Assembly (NCBI RefSeq): GCF_016908855.1 | Contig: NZ_JAFBER010000009.1 | Span: 42,038 to 106,037, forward strand | Length of the DNA stretch: 64,000 nt | Source of the DNA: Scopulibacillus daqui | Lineage (GTDB): Bacteria > Bacillota > Bacilli > Bacillales > Sporolactobacillaceae | Direction of reading: 5' to 3' | Part shown: piece after piece, positions 54,543-64,000 of the stretch | Layout of the letters: each line of letters begins with the position of its first letter | Numbering within the stretch: position 1 is the stretch's first letter | Program-made: the position numbers and the translations under genes | Notes under the pieces: generated by a model | Databases searched by the model: none | What the model was told of the DNA's origin: nothing | The model's input: only the letters and a program-made list of their open reading frames with translations

Positions 54543-55184
54543 ATGCTATCTTCAACGAGTCATGTTGAACATCGGCCGTACGCAAAGTTATTTGCCGCGT
54601 TTTTTGCAGGTTTGTTAGTTGCAGCAGCCGGTTTGTACGCTGGGCAGTATGTTCCTCCGGCTTTGAGGCTGCCATTAATCATTTGCGAAATTCTCTTGAT
54701 TATTGCAATGGTTATTGTAAGAAGGCGAAAAGCAGTCGGCTACGGGATGATGTTTGCCTTTATGCTTGTTTCGGGGCTTACGCTTTATCCTGTTATTGCT
54801 CATTATGTCAGTGTATTAGGTGCGGATGCTGTTCTCCGTGCTGTTGGCATCTCCGCCTTTGCCTTTGGCGGGACAGCTATTTTCGCCATGGTATCCAAAC
54901 GTGATTTTACATTTTTGGGCAATTTCTTATTTGTATCGATTCTTGTTTTAATCGGTATGGGACTTTTAAGTATTTTCATCCCGTTCTCAAGTTCAACAGC
55001 CATGGTTGTTTCACTCTTTGGCATTTTGGTTTTTGTCGGCTATACCCTTTATGATTTCAGCCGATTGACGCTTTATGGATTTACTGAGAAGGATATCCCG
55101 ATGATCGTTGTTTCTGTTTATCTTGACTTTGTAAATCTTTTTATTTATATCCTTCAATTTATGGGGATTTTATCAAAAGATTAA
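54543..55184 (+). CDS. yetJ: Bax inhibitor-1/YetJ family membrane protein
   Basis: 213 residues and seven predicted helices, which is the BI-1 topology. B. subtilis YetJ is a pH-sensitive calcium leak channel. Conserved acidic residues D in VGYTLYDFSR and D in SVYLDFVNLF match the di-aspartyl sensor. GGGGTGATTGTCTA precedes the ATG. A terminator follows. Confidence 0.92.
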   Translation: MLSSTSHVEHRPYAKLFAAFFAGLLVAAAGLYAGQYVPPALRLPLIICEILLIIAMVIVRRRKAVGYGMMFAFMLVSGLTLYPVIAHYVSVLGADAVLRAVGISAFAFGGTAIFAMVSKRDFTFLGNFLFVSILVLIGMGLLSIFIPFSSSTAMVVSLFGILVFVGYTLYDFSRLTLYGFTEKDIPMIVVSVYLDFVNLFIYILQFMGILSKD

Positions 55185-55187
55185 CGA

Positions 55188-55217
55188 TGAGCTGTCTTAG
55201 GACAGCTCATTTTTTTT
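55188..55217 (+). terminator. Terminator after yetJ
   Basis: TGAGCTGTC/GACAGCTCA perfect 9-bp stem, loop TTAG, TTTTTTT tail. Confidence 0.92.
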
Positions 55218-55359
55218 ATTCGCATATCAGCAAGAGGATAATTTAAAGAAGAACTGAAGGCGGCCTCGCAACAAAATTCTAATCATTGGATTGTGAAATG
55301 AAGAGAATCCTATATACTATAAAAGGATGAACTATATAAAACGAAGAAGGAGGATTATT

Positions 55360-56640
55360 TTGACACAGCGAATCATACAAGTTGATGAAAAGCCGCCGCT
55401 TTTAAAAAGTATTCCGCTGAGTTTACAGCATCTTTTTGCCATGTTTGGGTCGACGGTTCTCGTACCGCTGATGTTTCACATTGATCCGTCTACCATTCTT
55501 TTGATGAATGGCCTTGGCACGATCATTTATCTTGTTATTTGCCGGGGGCAAATTCCCGCTTATTTAGGGTCCAGTTTTGCTTTTATATCGCCTGTTTTAG
55601 TTGTGTTGGCACACCACAGTTATGGAAATGTATTAGGCGGATTTATTGTTTCAGGCATTATATTCGTTATTGTTTCTTTGATTATTCGTGCTGTTGGAAC
55701 AGGCTGGTTAGATGTTATTTTTCCTCCTGCTGCCATCGGGGCGATTGTCTCTGTTATCGGTTTAGAAATGGCGCCAAATGCGGCACAAATGGCCGGCCTT
55801 ATTAAGCCGGATGGTGCAGGCGCTGGATGGACGCAGGATCCTAAAGTATTAACAGTATCTATCTTCACTTTGCTTATTACAATGATAGGGTGGATTGTTT
55901 TTCGCGGATTTTTCAAAATTATTCCTATTTTAATAGGGATTATTTCTGGATATATCATTGCTGCTTTCATGGGGATGGTTGATTTCTCAACTGTGGAAAA
56001 AGCGCCTTGGTTTGCTCTTCCGCATTTTTATGCACCAACATTTGACTTGTCCAGCATACTGATTATTGCACCCGCAGCTTTGGTTGTTATACCGGAACAT
56101 ATCGGGCATTTAATCGTGACAGGAAATATTGTTGAAAGGGATTTAGTGAAAGAACCAGGTCTTGACCGTTCATTGTTTGGAAACGGTGTTTCAACGATTA
56201 TTTCCGGCTTTTTTGGGTCTACGCCAAATACAACATATGGAGAGAATATTGGCGTTCTGGCCATTACAAGAGTCTATTCTACTTGGATCATAGGCGGCGC
56301 AGCTGTCATGGCGATGATTTTATCTGTTATTGGCAAGCTTTCCGCATTGATCTCTTCTATTCCGCAACCTGTTATGGGCGGGATATCAATCATGTTATTT
56401 GGAGTTATAGCGGTTTCCGGTCTCCGAATCCTTGTGGAGTCAAAAGTAGATTATGCCAAACCGCAGAATATCATTTTGACAGCTGTTATTCTCGTTATTG
56501 GCATCAGCGGAGCCGCTGTAAACTTTGGGCCTGTAACGTTAAAAGGCATGGGGCTTGCTGCAGTCATTGGCATTGTGATTAGCTTATTTTTTAAATGCAT
56601 TAGCGTACTTGGGATATCAAATGAAAAAGAAGAAATATAA
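55360..56640 (+). CDS. Uracil permease (UraA/PyrP type, NCS2)
   Basis: Proton-coupled uracil importer. About 12-14 helices. The substrate-binding glutamate lies in NTTYGENIGVLAITRVYS, which matches E. coli UraA closely. FGSTVLVPLMF is the N-terminal NCS2 motif. The TTG at 55360 has AAGGAGG 7 bases upstream; an ATG 33 bases earlier adds basic residues only. 426 residues. No PyrR-type attenuator was recognised upstream. Confidence 0.93.
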   Translation: MTQRIIQVDEKPPLLKSIPLSLQHLFAMFGSTVLVPLMFHIDPSTILLMNGLGTIIYLVICRGQIPAYLGSSFAFISPVLVVLAHHSYGNVLGGFIVSGIIFVIVSLIIRAVGTGWLDVIFPPAAIGAIVSVIGLEMAPNAAQMAGLIKPDGAGAGWTQDPKVLTVSIFTLLITMIGWIVFRGFFKIIPILIGIISGYIIAAFMGMVDFSTVEKAPWFALPHFYAPTFDLSSILIIAPAALVVIPEHIGHLIVTGNIVERDLVKEPGLDRSLFGNGVSTIISGFFGSTPNTTYGENIGVLAITRVYSTWIIGGAAVMAMILSVIGKLSALISSIPQPVMGGISIMLFGVIAVSGLRILVESKVDYAKPQNIILTAVILVIGISGAAVNFGPVTLKGMGLAAVIGIVISLFFKCISVLGISNEKEEI

Positions 56641-56711
56641 AAAAGCCGGGGTGCAGTACTAAAATGTCCTTTACAAAGGGTACACTTTAGTACCGCCTTG
56701 GCTTTTTTTAT
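56641..56711 (+). terminator. Large terminator after the uracil permease
   Basis: AAAGCC/GGCTTT closing stem around GTACTAAA/TTTAGTAC with ATGT/ACAC above, then TTTTTTT; about 28 pairs in all with few mismatches. Confidence 0.9.
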
Positions 56712-56824
56712 CTATAATTTGTTATTGATTTAACGGGAAAATACCTGTATACTTTAATTCACTAATACAATAATAAATTAACATAATGAAAGATTATATA
56801 GATTAATAGCCGATTGGGACATCT

Positions 56825-58264
56825 TTGGAAGAGGAGACAATAATGATGGCTAATCACAAATTAAATGTATGGGTTTTGACAGCTTTAGTTGTTGGAAATA
56901 TGGTTGGATCTGGTATATTTATGCTGCCAAGGTCTTTGGCTGAAGCGGCTAGCCCCGGCGGAGTTTTGTTTGCTTGGTTGCTCACAGGCCTTGGGGTGCT
57001 GTTTATCGCTTTCGTATACGGGATTTTATCTGTTAGAAAGCCTGATGTTATCGGAGGTCCGCAAATTTATGCCAAAAAGCTTTTCCCCGAAGGCAGTCAG
57101 GCATCTAGATTATGCGGTTATCTAGTATCATGGGGTTATTGGGTCGCCAATGTAGCGGGGATTATCGCTGTTATTACCACCTTTACCGGTTATTTGTCTA
57201 CATTTTTTCCAATTATGAATAGTGCTTATCCGCTATTTCAAATCGGCGGGATGACAGTCACGGCCGGACACTTTTTAAATTTTCTTGTCTGTTCTATTAT
57301 GCTTTGGGGCATTTACTTTCTTGTTCTCAAAGGTGTTGAAGAGGCTGGAAAAGTAAACTTTGCAGCAACTGCCGCTAAAGTGCTTGGCTTTATCCTATTT
57401 ATTATTGTGACATTGTTTGCTTTTCAATCCAGCAACATGATTCCTTTTATTGCTGATAAAGCGGGCCGTAACGGCGAATCTGTCGGCTTGTTCGCACAAG
57501 TCCACCAAGCAGCCCTTACAACATTATGGGCTTTTATAGGTGTTGAGTCTGCGGTTGTTTTCTCATCGCGTGCTAAAAGCAGTCAAGATATTAAGAAGGC
57601 TACCGTTTTCGGTTTGTTAATTGCACTGGCGATTTATATCGGCATTACAATGCTTGTGATGGGAACGTTAAGCCAAGATCAGCTTATTCATTCATCAAAG
57701 CCTCTTGTTGATGCACTTTCGGCTGTTATTGGAGATGCCGGGGGATACGTTCTTGCGGCTCTTGCATTAATCAGTTTGCTGGGGTCAACGATAGGCTGGG
57801 TATTGCTTACGGCTGAGGTTCCTTATCAATCGGCAAAGCAAGGTTTGTTTTTAAAAAGCTTTATGAAGGAAAATGAATCAAAAACGCCCGTAACATCGCT
57901 CATAATTACTGTGATGATGTGCCAGTTGTTTATATTTTCAACTATCTCCCAATCAATATCCGGGGCCTTTGACTTTGTTGTTTATGTAGCGACATTAGCC
58001 TATCTCATACCTTATATTATTGCATCGTTATATTTATTAAAGATAGTGATTAAAGGGGAAAATTATCAATTAAGCAGAAAAAAACGCTGGATAGACGGTA
58101 TCATCGGCTTCATTGCGGCTGCCTATTCCTTATGGATCATTAAGGCGGGCACTGCTGATTTAAAAACGTTTCTATTTGGCATGGGGCTTATCGTTTTGGG
58201 GATTGTGTTCTATCCGTTAGTTTTAAAAAATCATTCTGCAAAATCCAAAGTTCACAGGGCGTAG
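56825..58264 (+). CDS. Amino-acid permease (APC family, arginine/ornithine or polyamine type)
   Basis: 479 residues, 12 predicted helices. GNMVGSGIFMLPRSLAEAASP is the APC superfamily motif at helix 1, followed by VIGGPQIYAKKLFPEG. Resembles arginine:ornithine antiporters and the B. subtilis YvsH type. Substrate unconfirmed. GAAGAGGAG lies upstream; ATG at 56825, 56843 or 56846 are possible. A 10-bp hairpin overlaps its stop codon (58249-58280) without a T-run. Confidence 0.88.
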   Translation: MEEETIMMANHKLNVWVLTALVVGNMVGSGIFMLPRSLAEAASPGGVLFAWLLTGLGVLFIAFVYGILSVRKPDVIGGPQIYAKKLFPEGSQASRLCGYLVSWGYWVANVAGIIAVITTFTGYLSTFFPIMNSAYPLFQIGGMTVTAGHFLNFLVCSIMLWGIYFLVLKGVEEAGKVNFAATAAKVLGFILFIIVTLFAFQSSNMIPFIADKAGRNGESVGLFAQVHQAALTTLWAFIGVESAVVFSSRAKSSQDIKKATVFGLLIALAIYIGITMLVMGTLSQDQLIHSSKPLVDALSAVIGDAGGYVLAALALISLLGSTIGWVLLTAEVPYQSAKQGLFLKSFMKENESKTPVTSLIITVMMCQLFIFSTISQSISGAFDFVVYVATLAYLIPYIIASLYLLKIVIKGENYQLSRKKRWIDGIIGFIAAAYSLWIIKAGTADLKTFLFGMGLIVLGIVFYPLVLKNHSAKSKVHRA

Positions 58265-58333
58265 CCTTGTGAACTTTGTGCTTTAGATAAGTTACAATAG
58301 GTGTACATAACAGTATAAACGGGGTGGGAAGGT

Positions 58334-59185
58334 ATGCGTTGTCCTGTTGTCCTAGTCACAGGGGCGTCGAGCGGTTTTGGTCTGCTTACATCAATAGCCT
58401 TAGCCAAACAGGGTTTTTATGTGCTGGCTGGCATTCGCGATTTAAGTAAAAAAGGAGAACTGCAAGAAAAGGCAGCTGCTGAAGGTGTTGAAAATAACAT
58501 AGAATATTTATTATTAGATGTAACAAAGGAATCGGATATTGCCCAAGCGGCAGAAATAGTAGAAAATCAGTTTGGATATCTGGATGTGCTGATCAATAAT
58601 GCGGGCATAGCTGTTCCTGATTTCGCCGAATGTCTGTCTGTTGGTGACTATCGAAAACAATTCGAGACGAATGTCTTTGGTGTGATTCAAATGACGCAAG
58701 CTTTCCTCCCGTTAATCCGCCGATCAAAACAAGGACGGATTATTAATGTCAGCAGTATCAGCGGTTTGGCAGGCTTTCCGGGTCTATCAGCATATACGGC
58801 ATCCAAGCACGCTGTTGAAGGCTTTAGTGAAAGCTTATTTTTTGAGGTTAAACCTTTTGGGATAGATGTCATTCTCATTGAACCCGGCTCCTTTGCAACG
58901 AAAATTTGGGAGAAGAGTCTATCATTTTTAAAAAATAATCATCCGCAATCCGGTTATTATCAAGCCCTAAAGGAGCGTTTGCTGAGCCGTTTTATGAATA
59001 ATGCTCCGGGAATGGCTGATCCCGGGATAGTTGTTAAAGTGCTGACCCATGCTGTCACTGTAAGAAAACCAAAATTTCGTTATATCATTGGGAAAAATAG
59101 CCGTCTGATGCTTATTATTAAAAGATTGTTCCCGTGGAAAATTTGGGCGGCTCTTGTTTTTAAAGAGATCGAGAAAAACCGTTAA
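58334..59185 (+). CDS. Short-chain dehydrogenase/reductase, YusZ-like
   Basis: 283 residues, Rossmann fold. TGASSGFG at about 8-15 binds NAD(P); LINNAG near 86; catalytic S in VSSISG and YxxxK in YTASK near 155. The C-terminal basic hydrophobic region is similar in type to B. subtilis YusZ. Substrate not known. Starts with GGGGTGGGAAGGT upstream. Confidence 0.9.
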   Translation: MRCPVVLVTGASSGFGLLTSIALAKQGFYVLAGIRDLSKKGELQEKAAAEGVENNIEYLLLDVTKESDIAQAAEIVENQFGYLDVLINNAGIAVPDFAECLSVGDYRKQFETNVFGVIQMTQAFLPLIRRSKQGRIINVSSISGLAGFPGLSAYTASKHAVEGFSESLFFEVKPFGIDVILIEPGSFATKIWEKSLSFLKNNHPQSGYYQALKERLLSRFMNNAPGMADPGIVVKVLTHAVTVRKPKFRYIIGKNSRLMLIIKRLFPWKIWAALVFKEIEKNR

Positions 59186-59276
59186 TGCTGCTTGACATCT
59201 GCATTGGCTTTTTTTTAAATGAAGTGAGAGACATATGGCTGCTTCAAAAAGACCCTGATTTTTTGAACAACCTTAG

Positions 59277-59759
<483 letters not shown>

Positions 59760-59817
59760 GCCTTCGTTATGTTGATATAAAGACAAAAATGTGGTATATT
59801 TAACACTGTCGGAATTC

Positions 59818-59910
59818 GGAGGCGTACCCAAGTCTGGCTGAAGGGGACTGACTCGAAATCAGTTAGGGCGTTCACGCGCCGCGGGGGTTCAAATCCTCTC
59901 GCCTCCGCCA
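59818..59910 (+). tRNA. tRNA-Ser (CGA)
   Basis: Acceptor GGAGGCG/CGCCTCC, anticodon CGA in loop CTCGAAA, long variable arm (TAGGGCGTTCACGCGCC), T-arm GGTTCAAATCC and encoded CCA. Confidence 0.96.
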
Positions 59911-59927
59911 TTTTCCATTAATTGCTA

Positions 59928-59956
59928 TTGCTATTCTTTAGAAAAACATATATACT
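59928..59956 (+). promoter_or_regulatory. Promoter of the SRP RNA precursor
   Basis: TTGCTA (59928-59933), 17 bases, TATACT (59951-59956). The precursor would start near 59963 and end near 60325, about 360 bases, similar to the 354-base B. subtilis scRNA precursor. Confidence 0.5.
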
Positions 59957-60001
59957 GTTATATACGCTGATCAAACAGCGTAGCTAAATTTGTTATAAAC
60001 T

Positions 60002-60272
60002 TTGCCGTGCTAGGCGGGGAGGTAGCGGTGCCCTGCACTCGCAATCCGCTGTAGCGAGGCTGAATCCCTTCCAGAGGCTTTGGCTTTGTAAGGCAGCCTT
60101 AAGTAAGTGGTGTTGACATTCGGGTCCTGCGCAACGGAAACTCATGAACCCTGTCAGGTCCGGAAGGAAGCAGCAGTAAGTGAGACCTTTCGTGTGCCGC
60201 AGGGTCGCCTGAATCGAGCTAACTGCTTAAGAAGCGCTTATGAAACCATAGTCGACGGAAGGTGCACGGCGT
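60002..60272 (+). ncRNA. scr: Signal recognition particle RNA (scRNA, large Bacillus type)
   Basis: RNA of the secretory SRP, partner of Ffh, in the long form with an Alu domain. Ends pair as GCCGTGC (60004-60010) with GCACGGC (60264-60270). The conserved tetraloop region GTCAGGTCCGGAAGGAAGCAG and TGTGCCGCAGGGT match scRNA. Mature ends are approximate. Confidence 0.95.
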
Positions 60273-60290
60273 TAAATACATAATGACTCA

Positions 60291-60330
60291 GAGACTGTTG
60301 ATCATTCAATCGACAGTCTCTTTTTCTTTT
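60291..60330 (+). terminator. Terminator after scr
   Basis: GAGACTGT (60291-60298) with ACAGTCTC (60313-60320), then TTTTTCTTTTT. Confidence 0.9.
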
Positions 60331-60521
60331 TGGAATTCATTTTATTATAAGGTATAATAAAGAAAACTCGGTTGCCGTTTTTGATAGCCTTAATTATTCT
60401 TTTGCTTTCTCCTTGTACAATAACAATTTGAAAGTATAAAGAAAATAGGGTTATCATCTATGGCAACGGTTTACACCCAAATGGAAAGCGAAAAAATATA
60501 TCTTGGAACAGGAGGGAGCAC

Positions 60522-62216
60522 ATGGGTTATCAAGCGTTATATAGAGTATGGCGGCCGCAGACATTTCATGATATGGCTGGGCAAGAACACATCACGAAAA
60601 CGCTGCAAAATGCCTTAGTCAAAGAAAAGTTTTCCCATGCGTATCTTTTTAGCGGTCCGCGGGGCACTGGAAAGACCAGCGCCGCAAAAATTATTGCTAA
60701 AGCCATTAACTGTGAACGCGCTCCTGTTTCCGAACCTTGTAATGAATGTGAAGCCTGCCGGGGAATTACCGATGGCAGTATATCGGATGTTATTGAAATT
60801 GATGCGGCTTCTAACAATGGTGTTGATGAAATAAGGGAAATTCGAGACAAAGTAAAATATGCGCCAAGTTCTGTCCGTTATAAAGTCTATATTATTGATG
60901 AAGTGCATATGTTATCGACAGGCGCTTTTAATGCATTATTAAAGACGTTAGAAGAACCGCCGAAACATGTGATTTTTATATTAGCGACAACTGAACCGCA
61001 TAAAATTCCTTTAACTATCGTTTCGCGGTGTCAAAGGTTTGATTTTAAGCGAATTCCTCTTTCATCTATTATCCAAAGGCTTCAATACATTGTTCAAAAT
61101 CAGCATATTCATGCAGAAGAAGATGCTTTGGCTTTAATTGCTAAAGCATGCGAGGGCGGCATGCGGGATGCTTTGAGCATTCTTGATCAAGTTGCAGCAT
61201 ACAGCGAAGACAAAATTACCGTAGACGATGTATTAGAAGTGACGGGCATGGTGTCCCAAGAATTTGTTTCCGATTGTGTATCTGCAATTGAACAGCAAGA
61301 TGCAGCAGGCGCTATCCAAAAAATTAATGAATTAATAGATAGAGGAAAAGACCCCGTAAAATTTGTCGAGGATTTGATTTATTATTATCGCGACTTATTG
61401 CTTTATCAAACATCTCCCGGACTGGAAGAGCTGTTTATGCGTCCTGATATCAATGAAACATTTAAGCAGCATGCTGATCAAATTAGCGTTGATCGGCTTT
61501 ACAAAGTCATTCAGCAATTAAATGAGGCGCAAACGGAAATGAAATGGACGAATCATCCGCGCGTGTTTATTGAAATGGCTGTTGTTAAGCTTTGTCATAG
61601 TCCCTCGCATGAGCATTTAACGGGCGGCAGCGCTCAGATCCAAGAATTGCAGAATCGATTAGCGGAGTTGGAAAATAAGCTGGAAAATATGCCAAAAGAG
61701 CCGTTGGCTGCGAAGGAGACGAAAGAGAACCGCCCCCAAAAGCAGCGTGCTGTCAAACAAAAAGATCTTTCCCTTCCATTAGGCGATATGAAGAAGGTTT
61801 TATCAGAAGCAACAAAGGAAGATCTGAAACGGTTGCGTAGCTCATGGCCTGATATAATGGATCGCATTCGAACAAAAAATGTAGCGGCTCATGCTTGGCT
61901 TTTGGAAAGCAAACCGGTGGCTAGTTCAAATAACGGTTTCCTCCAGGCTTTCAAATACGATTTTCATTGCCAAATGGTATTGGATAATAAAAGCAATATT
62001 CTGCAAATGGTAGAGCAAATCATGCAAGAAGTGATTGGCGAAAAACGCAAGATGTTTCCTATTCCTTTCAGGCAATGGGAAAAGCTTAAGGAAACCTATA
62101 TACAAGAGAACAAAGCCAATGTTCAGAAAGAATCTGACCCAGCCGAGGATGATGATCCGCTGATCGCTGAAGCAGAAAAGCTTGTCGGGTCAGATTTATT
62201 AGAAATTAGAGATTGA
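60522..62216 (+). CDS. dnaX: DNA polymerase III subunit gamma/tau
   Basis: Clamp-loader ATPase and organiser. Walker [10 protein letters not shown] near residue 45, a zinc knuckle [16 protein letters not shown] near 67-82, DEVHMLS, and an SRC motif. The C-terminal tau part is charged and contains a coiled-coil (about 370-395). 564 residues. GGAGGGAGCAC before the ATG. No A-rich frameshift site as in E. coli was seen. Confidence 0.97.
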   Translation: MGYQALYRVWRPQTFHDMAGQEHITKTLQNALVKEKFSHAYLFSGPRGTGKTSAAKIIAKAINCERAPVSEPCNECEACRGITDGSISDVIEIDAASNNGVDEIREIRDKVKYAPSSVRYKVYIIDEVHMLSTGAFNALLKTLEEPPKHVIFILATTEPHKIPLTIVSRCQRFDFKRIPLSSIIQRLQYIVQNQHIHAEEDALALIAKACEGGMRDALSILDQVAAYSEDKITVDDVLEVTGMVSQEFVSDCVSAIEQQDAAGAIQKINELIDRGKDPVKFVEDLIYYYRDLLLYQTSPGLEELFMRPDINETFKQHADQISVDRLYKVIQQLNEAQTEMKWTNHPRVFIEMAVVKLCHSPSHEHLTGGSAQIQELQNRLAELENKLENMPKEPLAAKETKENRPQKQRAVKQKDLSLPLGDMKKVLSEATKEDLKRLRSSWPDIMDRIRTKNVAAHAWLLESKPVASSNNGFLQAFKYDFHCQMVLDNKSNILQMVEQIMQEVIGEKRKMFPIPFRQWEKLKETYIQENKANVQKESDPAEDDDPLIAEAEKLVGSDLLEIRD

Positions 62217-62238
62217 TTTTTTAAGGAGGAAAAAGGAA

Positions 62239-62556
62239 ATGATGAGAGGAAATATGAATAACATGATGAAGCAAATGCAAAAAATGCAAAAACAAATGGC
62301 AAAGGCTCAAGAAGAACTTAAAGAAGAGATTGTCGAAGGAACTGCCGGCGGCGGTGTAGTTGTCGTTAAGGCCAACGGCCATAAAGAAGTTGTGGAAGTA
62401 AATATTAAGGAAGAAGCAGTGGATCCTGATGATATTGAAATGCTTCAAGACCTTGTTTTGGCTGCAATTAACGATGCTCTCGCTAAAGTTGATGAATTAA
62501 CGAACAAACGATTGGGCCAGTTTACAAAAGGTTTGAATATCCCTGGAATGTTTTAG
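62239..62556 (+). CDS. ebfC: YbaB/EbfC family nucleoid-associated protein
   Basis: 105-residue dimeric DNA-binding protein. The N-terminal methionine- and glutamine-rich helix ([18 protein letters not shown]) is typical. AAGGAGG lies upstream. Sits between dnaX and recR in the conserved dnaX-ebfC-recR block. Confidence 0.96.
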   Translation: MMRGNMNNMMKQMQKMQKQMAKAQEELKEEIVEGTAGGGVVVVKANGHKEVVEVNIKEEAVDPDDIEMLQDLVLAAINDALAKVDELTNKRLGQFTKGLNIPGMF

Positions 62557-62568
62557 GAGGCCTTGGGC

Positions 62569-63165
62569 ATGCACTACCCAGAACCTATAGCCAAGCTTAT
62601 AGATAGTTTTATGAAATTGCCAGGAATAGGACCGAAAACTGCGGTTCGACTGGCTTTTTTCGTTATAGATATGAAAGAAGACGACGTCTTGGAGTTTGGA
62701 AAGTCGCTTGTAAATGTTAAACGGAAGCTGGTGTATTGCTCTGCTTGCCAAAATATCAGCGACCGGGATCCTTGTTATATATGTGATGATTCTTCCCGTG
62801 ATCCTTCAACGATTTGTGTTGTTCAAGAACCGAAAGACGTTATAGCTATTGAGAAGATGAAGGATTACAATGGACTATATCACGTCCTTCACGGTTCGAT
62901 ATCCCCGGTTGACGGCATTGGGCCTGAAGATATTAAAGTGACGGAGTTGATTCAACGTTTGGAAGATGAACGAGTAAAAGAAATTATTTTAGCGACCAAC
63001 CCGACAATAGAAGGTGAAGCCACAGCGATGTATATCTCTCGTCTCGTTAAGCCGATTGGTATTAAAGCAACGCGTATCGCTCACGGACTTCCGGTTGGCG
63101 GCGATCTTGAATATGCAGATGAAGTAACCTTGTCTAAAGCTTTAGAGGGACGAAGGGAATTGTAG
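62569..63165 (+). CDS. recR: Recombination mediator RecR
   Basis: Acts with RecO and RecF to load RecA onto gapped DNA. An HhH region [15 protein letters not shown] near 16-30, a zinc finger C..C..C..C ([16 protein letters not shown]), and a Toprim domain starting [11 protein letters not shown] at 62569 follows AGGAGG by 8 bases. 198 residues. Confidence 0.96.
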   Translation: MHYPEPIAKLIDSFMKLPGIGPKTAVRLAFFVIDMKEDDVLEFGKSLVNVKRKLVYCSACQNISDRDPCYICDDSSRDPSTICVVQEPKDVIAIEKMKDYNGLYHVLHGSISPVDGIGPEDIKVTELIQRLEDERVKEIILATNPTIEGEATAMYISRLVKPIGIKATRIAHGLPVGGDLEYADEVTLSKALEGRREL

Positions 63166-63183
63166 GTTAGGGGTTGTTATAAA

Positions 63184-63405
63184 ATGTTCAAACGCAAACA
63201 GAAACTTAGAAGAGAAATTAATGAACAATTACTTAACACCTTAACGAAGTGTAAGAACGATTGGTTAAGACAAAAAAGAATTGTAGAAGGAAGCATAGAG
63301 CCTTCAGAAGAAGTTATTTACCAACTTAAACTTTCAGAAGCAAAATATTTATTTCTTTTGAAAGAAGTGCGCCACCTCAATTTATCCTTTAATAAAAAGC
63401 TATAA
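63184..63405 (+). CDS. yaaL: YaaL family protein (DUF2508)
   Basis: 73-residue helical charged protein between recR and bofA. It matches YaaL in length and order; function unknown. Confidence 0.88.
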   Translation: MFKRKQKLRREINEQLLNTLTKCKNDWLRQKRIVEGSIEPSEEVIYQLKLSEAKYLFLLKEVRHLNLSFNKKL

Positions 63406-63466
63406 GTTCATGTTCTAAAAAAGACGAGCCTCCCATATATTTTATAAAAAACCTGGGGGGCTGATC

Positions 63467-63733
63467 TTGGATCCAGTTATCACTGTCTCAATAGTTGTTG
63501 GATTAGTGCTTATTTTACTGCTTGTCGGTGCGCCGCTTAAGCCAGTGAGGTGGTTAGGGAAAGGCGTTATTAAGGTTCTGATTGGAGCGTTAATGCTCTT
63601 TTTATTAAATACAATTGGGACATCCTTTAATATACATATACCAATCAATGTCATTACAACTTTTGTGAGCGGTTTTTTAGGCGTTCCTGGTTTAGCCGCG
63701 CTCATTATTATTAAATATGCGATTCTTCCGTAA
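63467..63733 (+). CDS. bofA: Pro-sigma-K processing inhibitor BofA
   Basis: Membrane protein that holds the SpoIVFB protease inactive until the forespore signals, in the mother cell. 88 residues with two hydrophobic segments (about 3-25 and 33-56) and the C-terminal region VSGFLGVPGLAALIIIKYAI. TTG start with GGGGGG upstream. Confidence 0.93.
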   Translation: MDPVITVSIVVGLVLILLLVGAPLKPVRWLGKGVIKVLIGALMLFLLNTIGTSFNIHIPINVITTFVSGFLGVPGLAALIIIKYAILP

Positions 63734-63758
63734 GGCTGCGAAGCGGCCTTTTTTTATT
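63732..63758 (+). terminator. Terminator after bofA
   Basis: AAGGC/GCCTT stem with inner TGC/GCG pairing, followed by TTTTTTTATT, just before the rRNA promoters. Confidence 0.8.
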
Positions 63759-63767
63759 AAAAAAATG

Positions 63768-64000
63768 TTGACTTAATGAATTTACGATGGTATTATATAT
63801 CTTGTCGATTCGATATATGTTCACGAAAACGACGAAAAAACAACAAAAAAGTTGTTGACAAGACGTTAACGACTTGATATAATGAAAAAGTCGCTGTCAA
63901 ACGACAAAGACTTAAAAATAACGATTGTTCTTTGAAAACTAAACAAAAGCCAAGCGTGATTGAAAGGGCAACTTTCAACAACAGCTAAGGATCATAACGA
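63768..64000 (+). promoter_or_regulatory. Tandem promoters and leader of an rRNA operon
   Basis: P1: TTGACT (63768-63773), 17 bases, TATTAT (63791-63796). P2: TTGACA (63855-63860), 17 bases, TATAAT (63878-63883). GTTCTTTGAAAACTAAAC is the usual boxA-type Bacillus rRNA leader. 16S rRNA should begin just beyond the window end. Confidence 0.93.

Noticed and set aside
58249..58280. Hairpin AAAGTTCACA/TGTGAACTTT over the permease stop as a terminator
   Set aside because: No T-run follows; could be a stability element, so it is only mentioned with the gene.
60460..60610. Open frame overlapping the dnaX start in another frame
   Set aside because: No family match; it only overlaps dnaX, whose start has a strong ribosome site.

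Overview
This window is the replication-origin segment of a spore-forming Firmicute of the order Bacillales. The evidence is the gene order rpmH-dnaA-dnaN-yaaA-recF-remB-gyrB-gyrA, the presence of both Noc and Spo0J/Soj, and sporulation genes (yyaC, spoIIIJ, bofA, sspK, ypzG). The order closely follows Bacillus subtilis around 0 degrees, but the family or genus cannot be fixed from sequence alone. Nearly all genes point away from oriC: minus strand to the left of about 33 kb, plus strand to the right. Exceptions are a CDF transporter and yyaC on the left, and yaaC and yfhJ on the right.

Left arm: rlmH; yyzF; the WalRK envelope-stress operon with its accessory genes walH, walI, walJ and an HtrA protease (0.5-7.7 kb); three tRNAs (fMet, Asp, Phe); purA; the replicative helicase; rplI-gdpP-yybS (12.1-15.5 kb); a CDF cation exporter behind a structured leader; rpsF-ssb-rpsR; ychF; yyzM; a T-box controlled glycyl-tRNA synthetase; the spore protease yyaC; a DUF554 membrane protein; then spo0J-soj-noc-rsmG-mnmG-mnmE and jag-spoIIIJ-yidD-rnpA-rpmH. 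Origin: DnaA boxes lie on both sides of dnaA. The dnaA-dnaN spacer has the box, GC patch, DnaA-trio and AT-rich order expected of the unwinding site.

Right arm: dnaN to gyrA; yaaC; guaB; dacA; a GNAT protein; the pyridoxal phosphate synthase pair pdxST; T-box controlled serS; tRNAs; a cold-shock gene behind a leader with a terminator-like hairpin; then a block that does not match B. subtilis order (aldehyde dehydrogenase, yfhJ/sspK/ypzG spore genes, a Bax-inhibitor-like channel, a uracil permease, an amino-acid permease and an SDR; 51.7-59.2 kb). It returns to the usual order with tadA, tRNA-Ser, SRP RNA, dnaX-ebfC-recR-yaaL-bofA, and ends in the promoters and leader of an rRNA operon.

No mobile element, CRISPR array or defence system was seen. 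The most interesting signals are non-coding: a riboswitch-like leader before the CDF exporter, a nested terminator hairpin before the cold-shock gene, DnaA-box clusters at rlmH and jag, candidate parS and Noc sites on both arms, and an N-terminal extension on the beta clamp.
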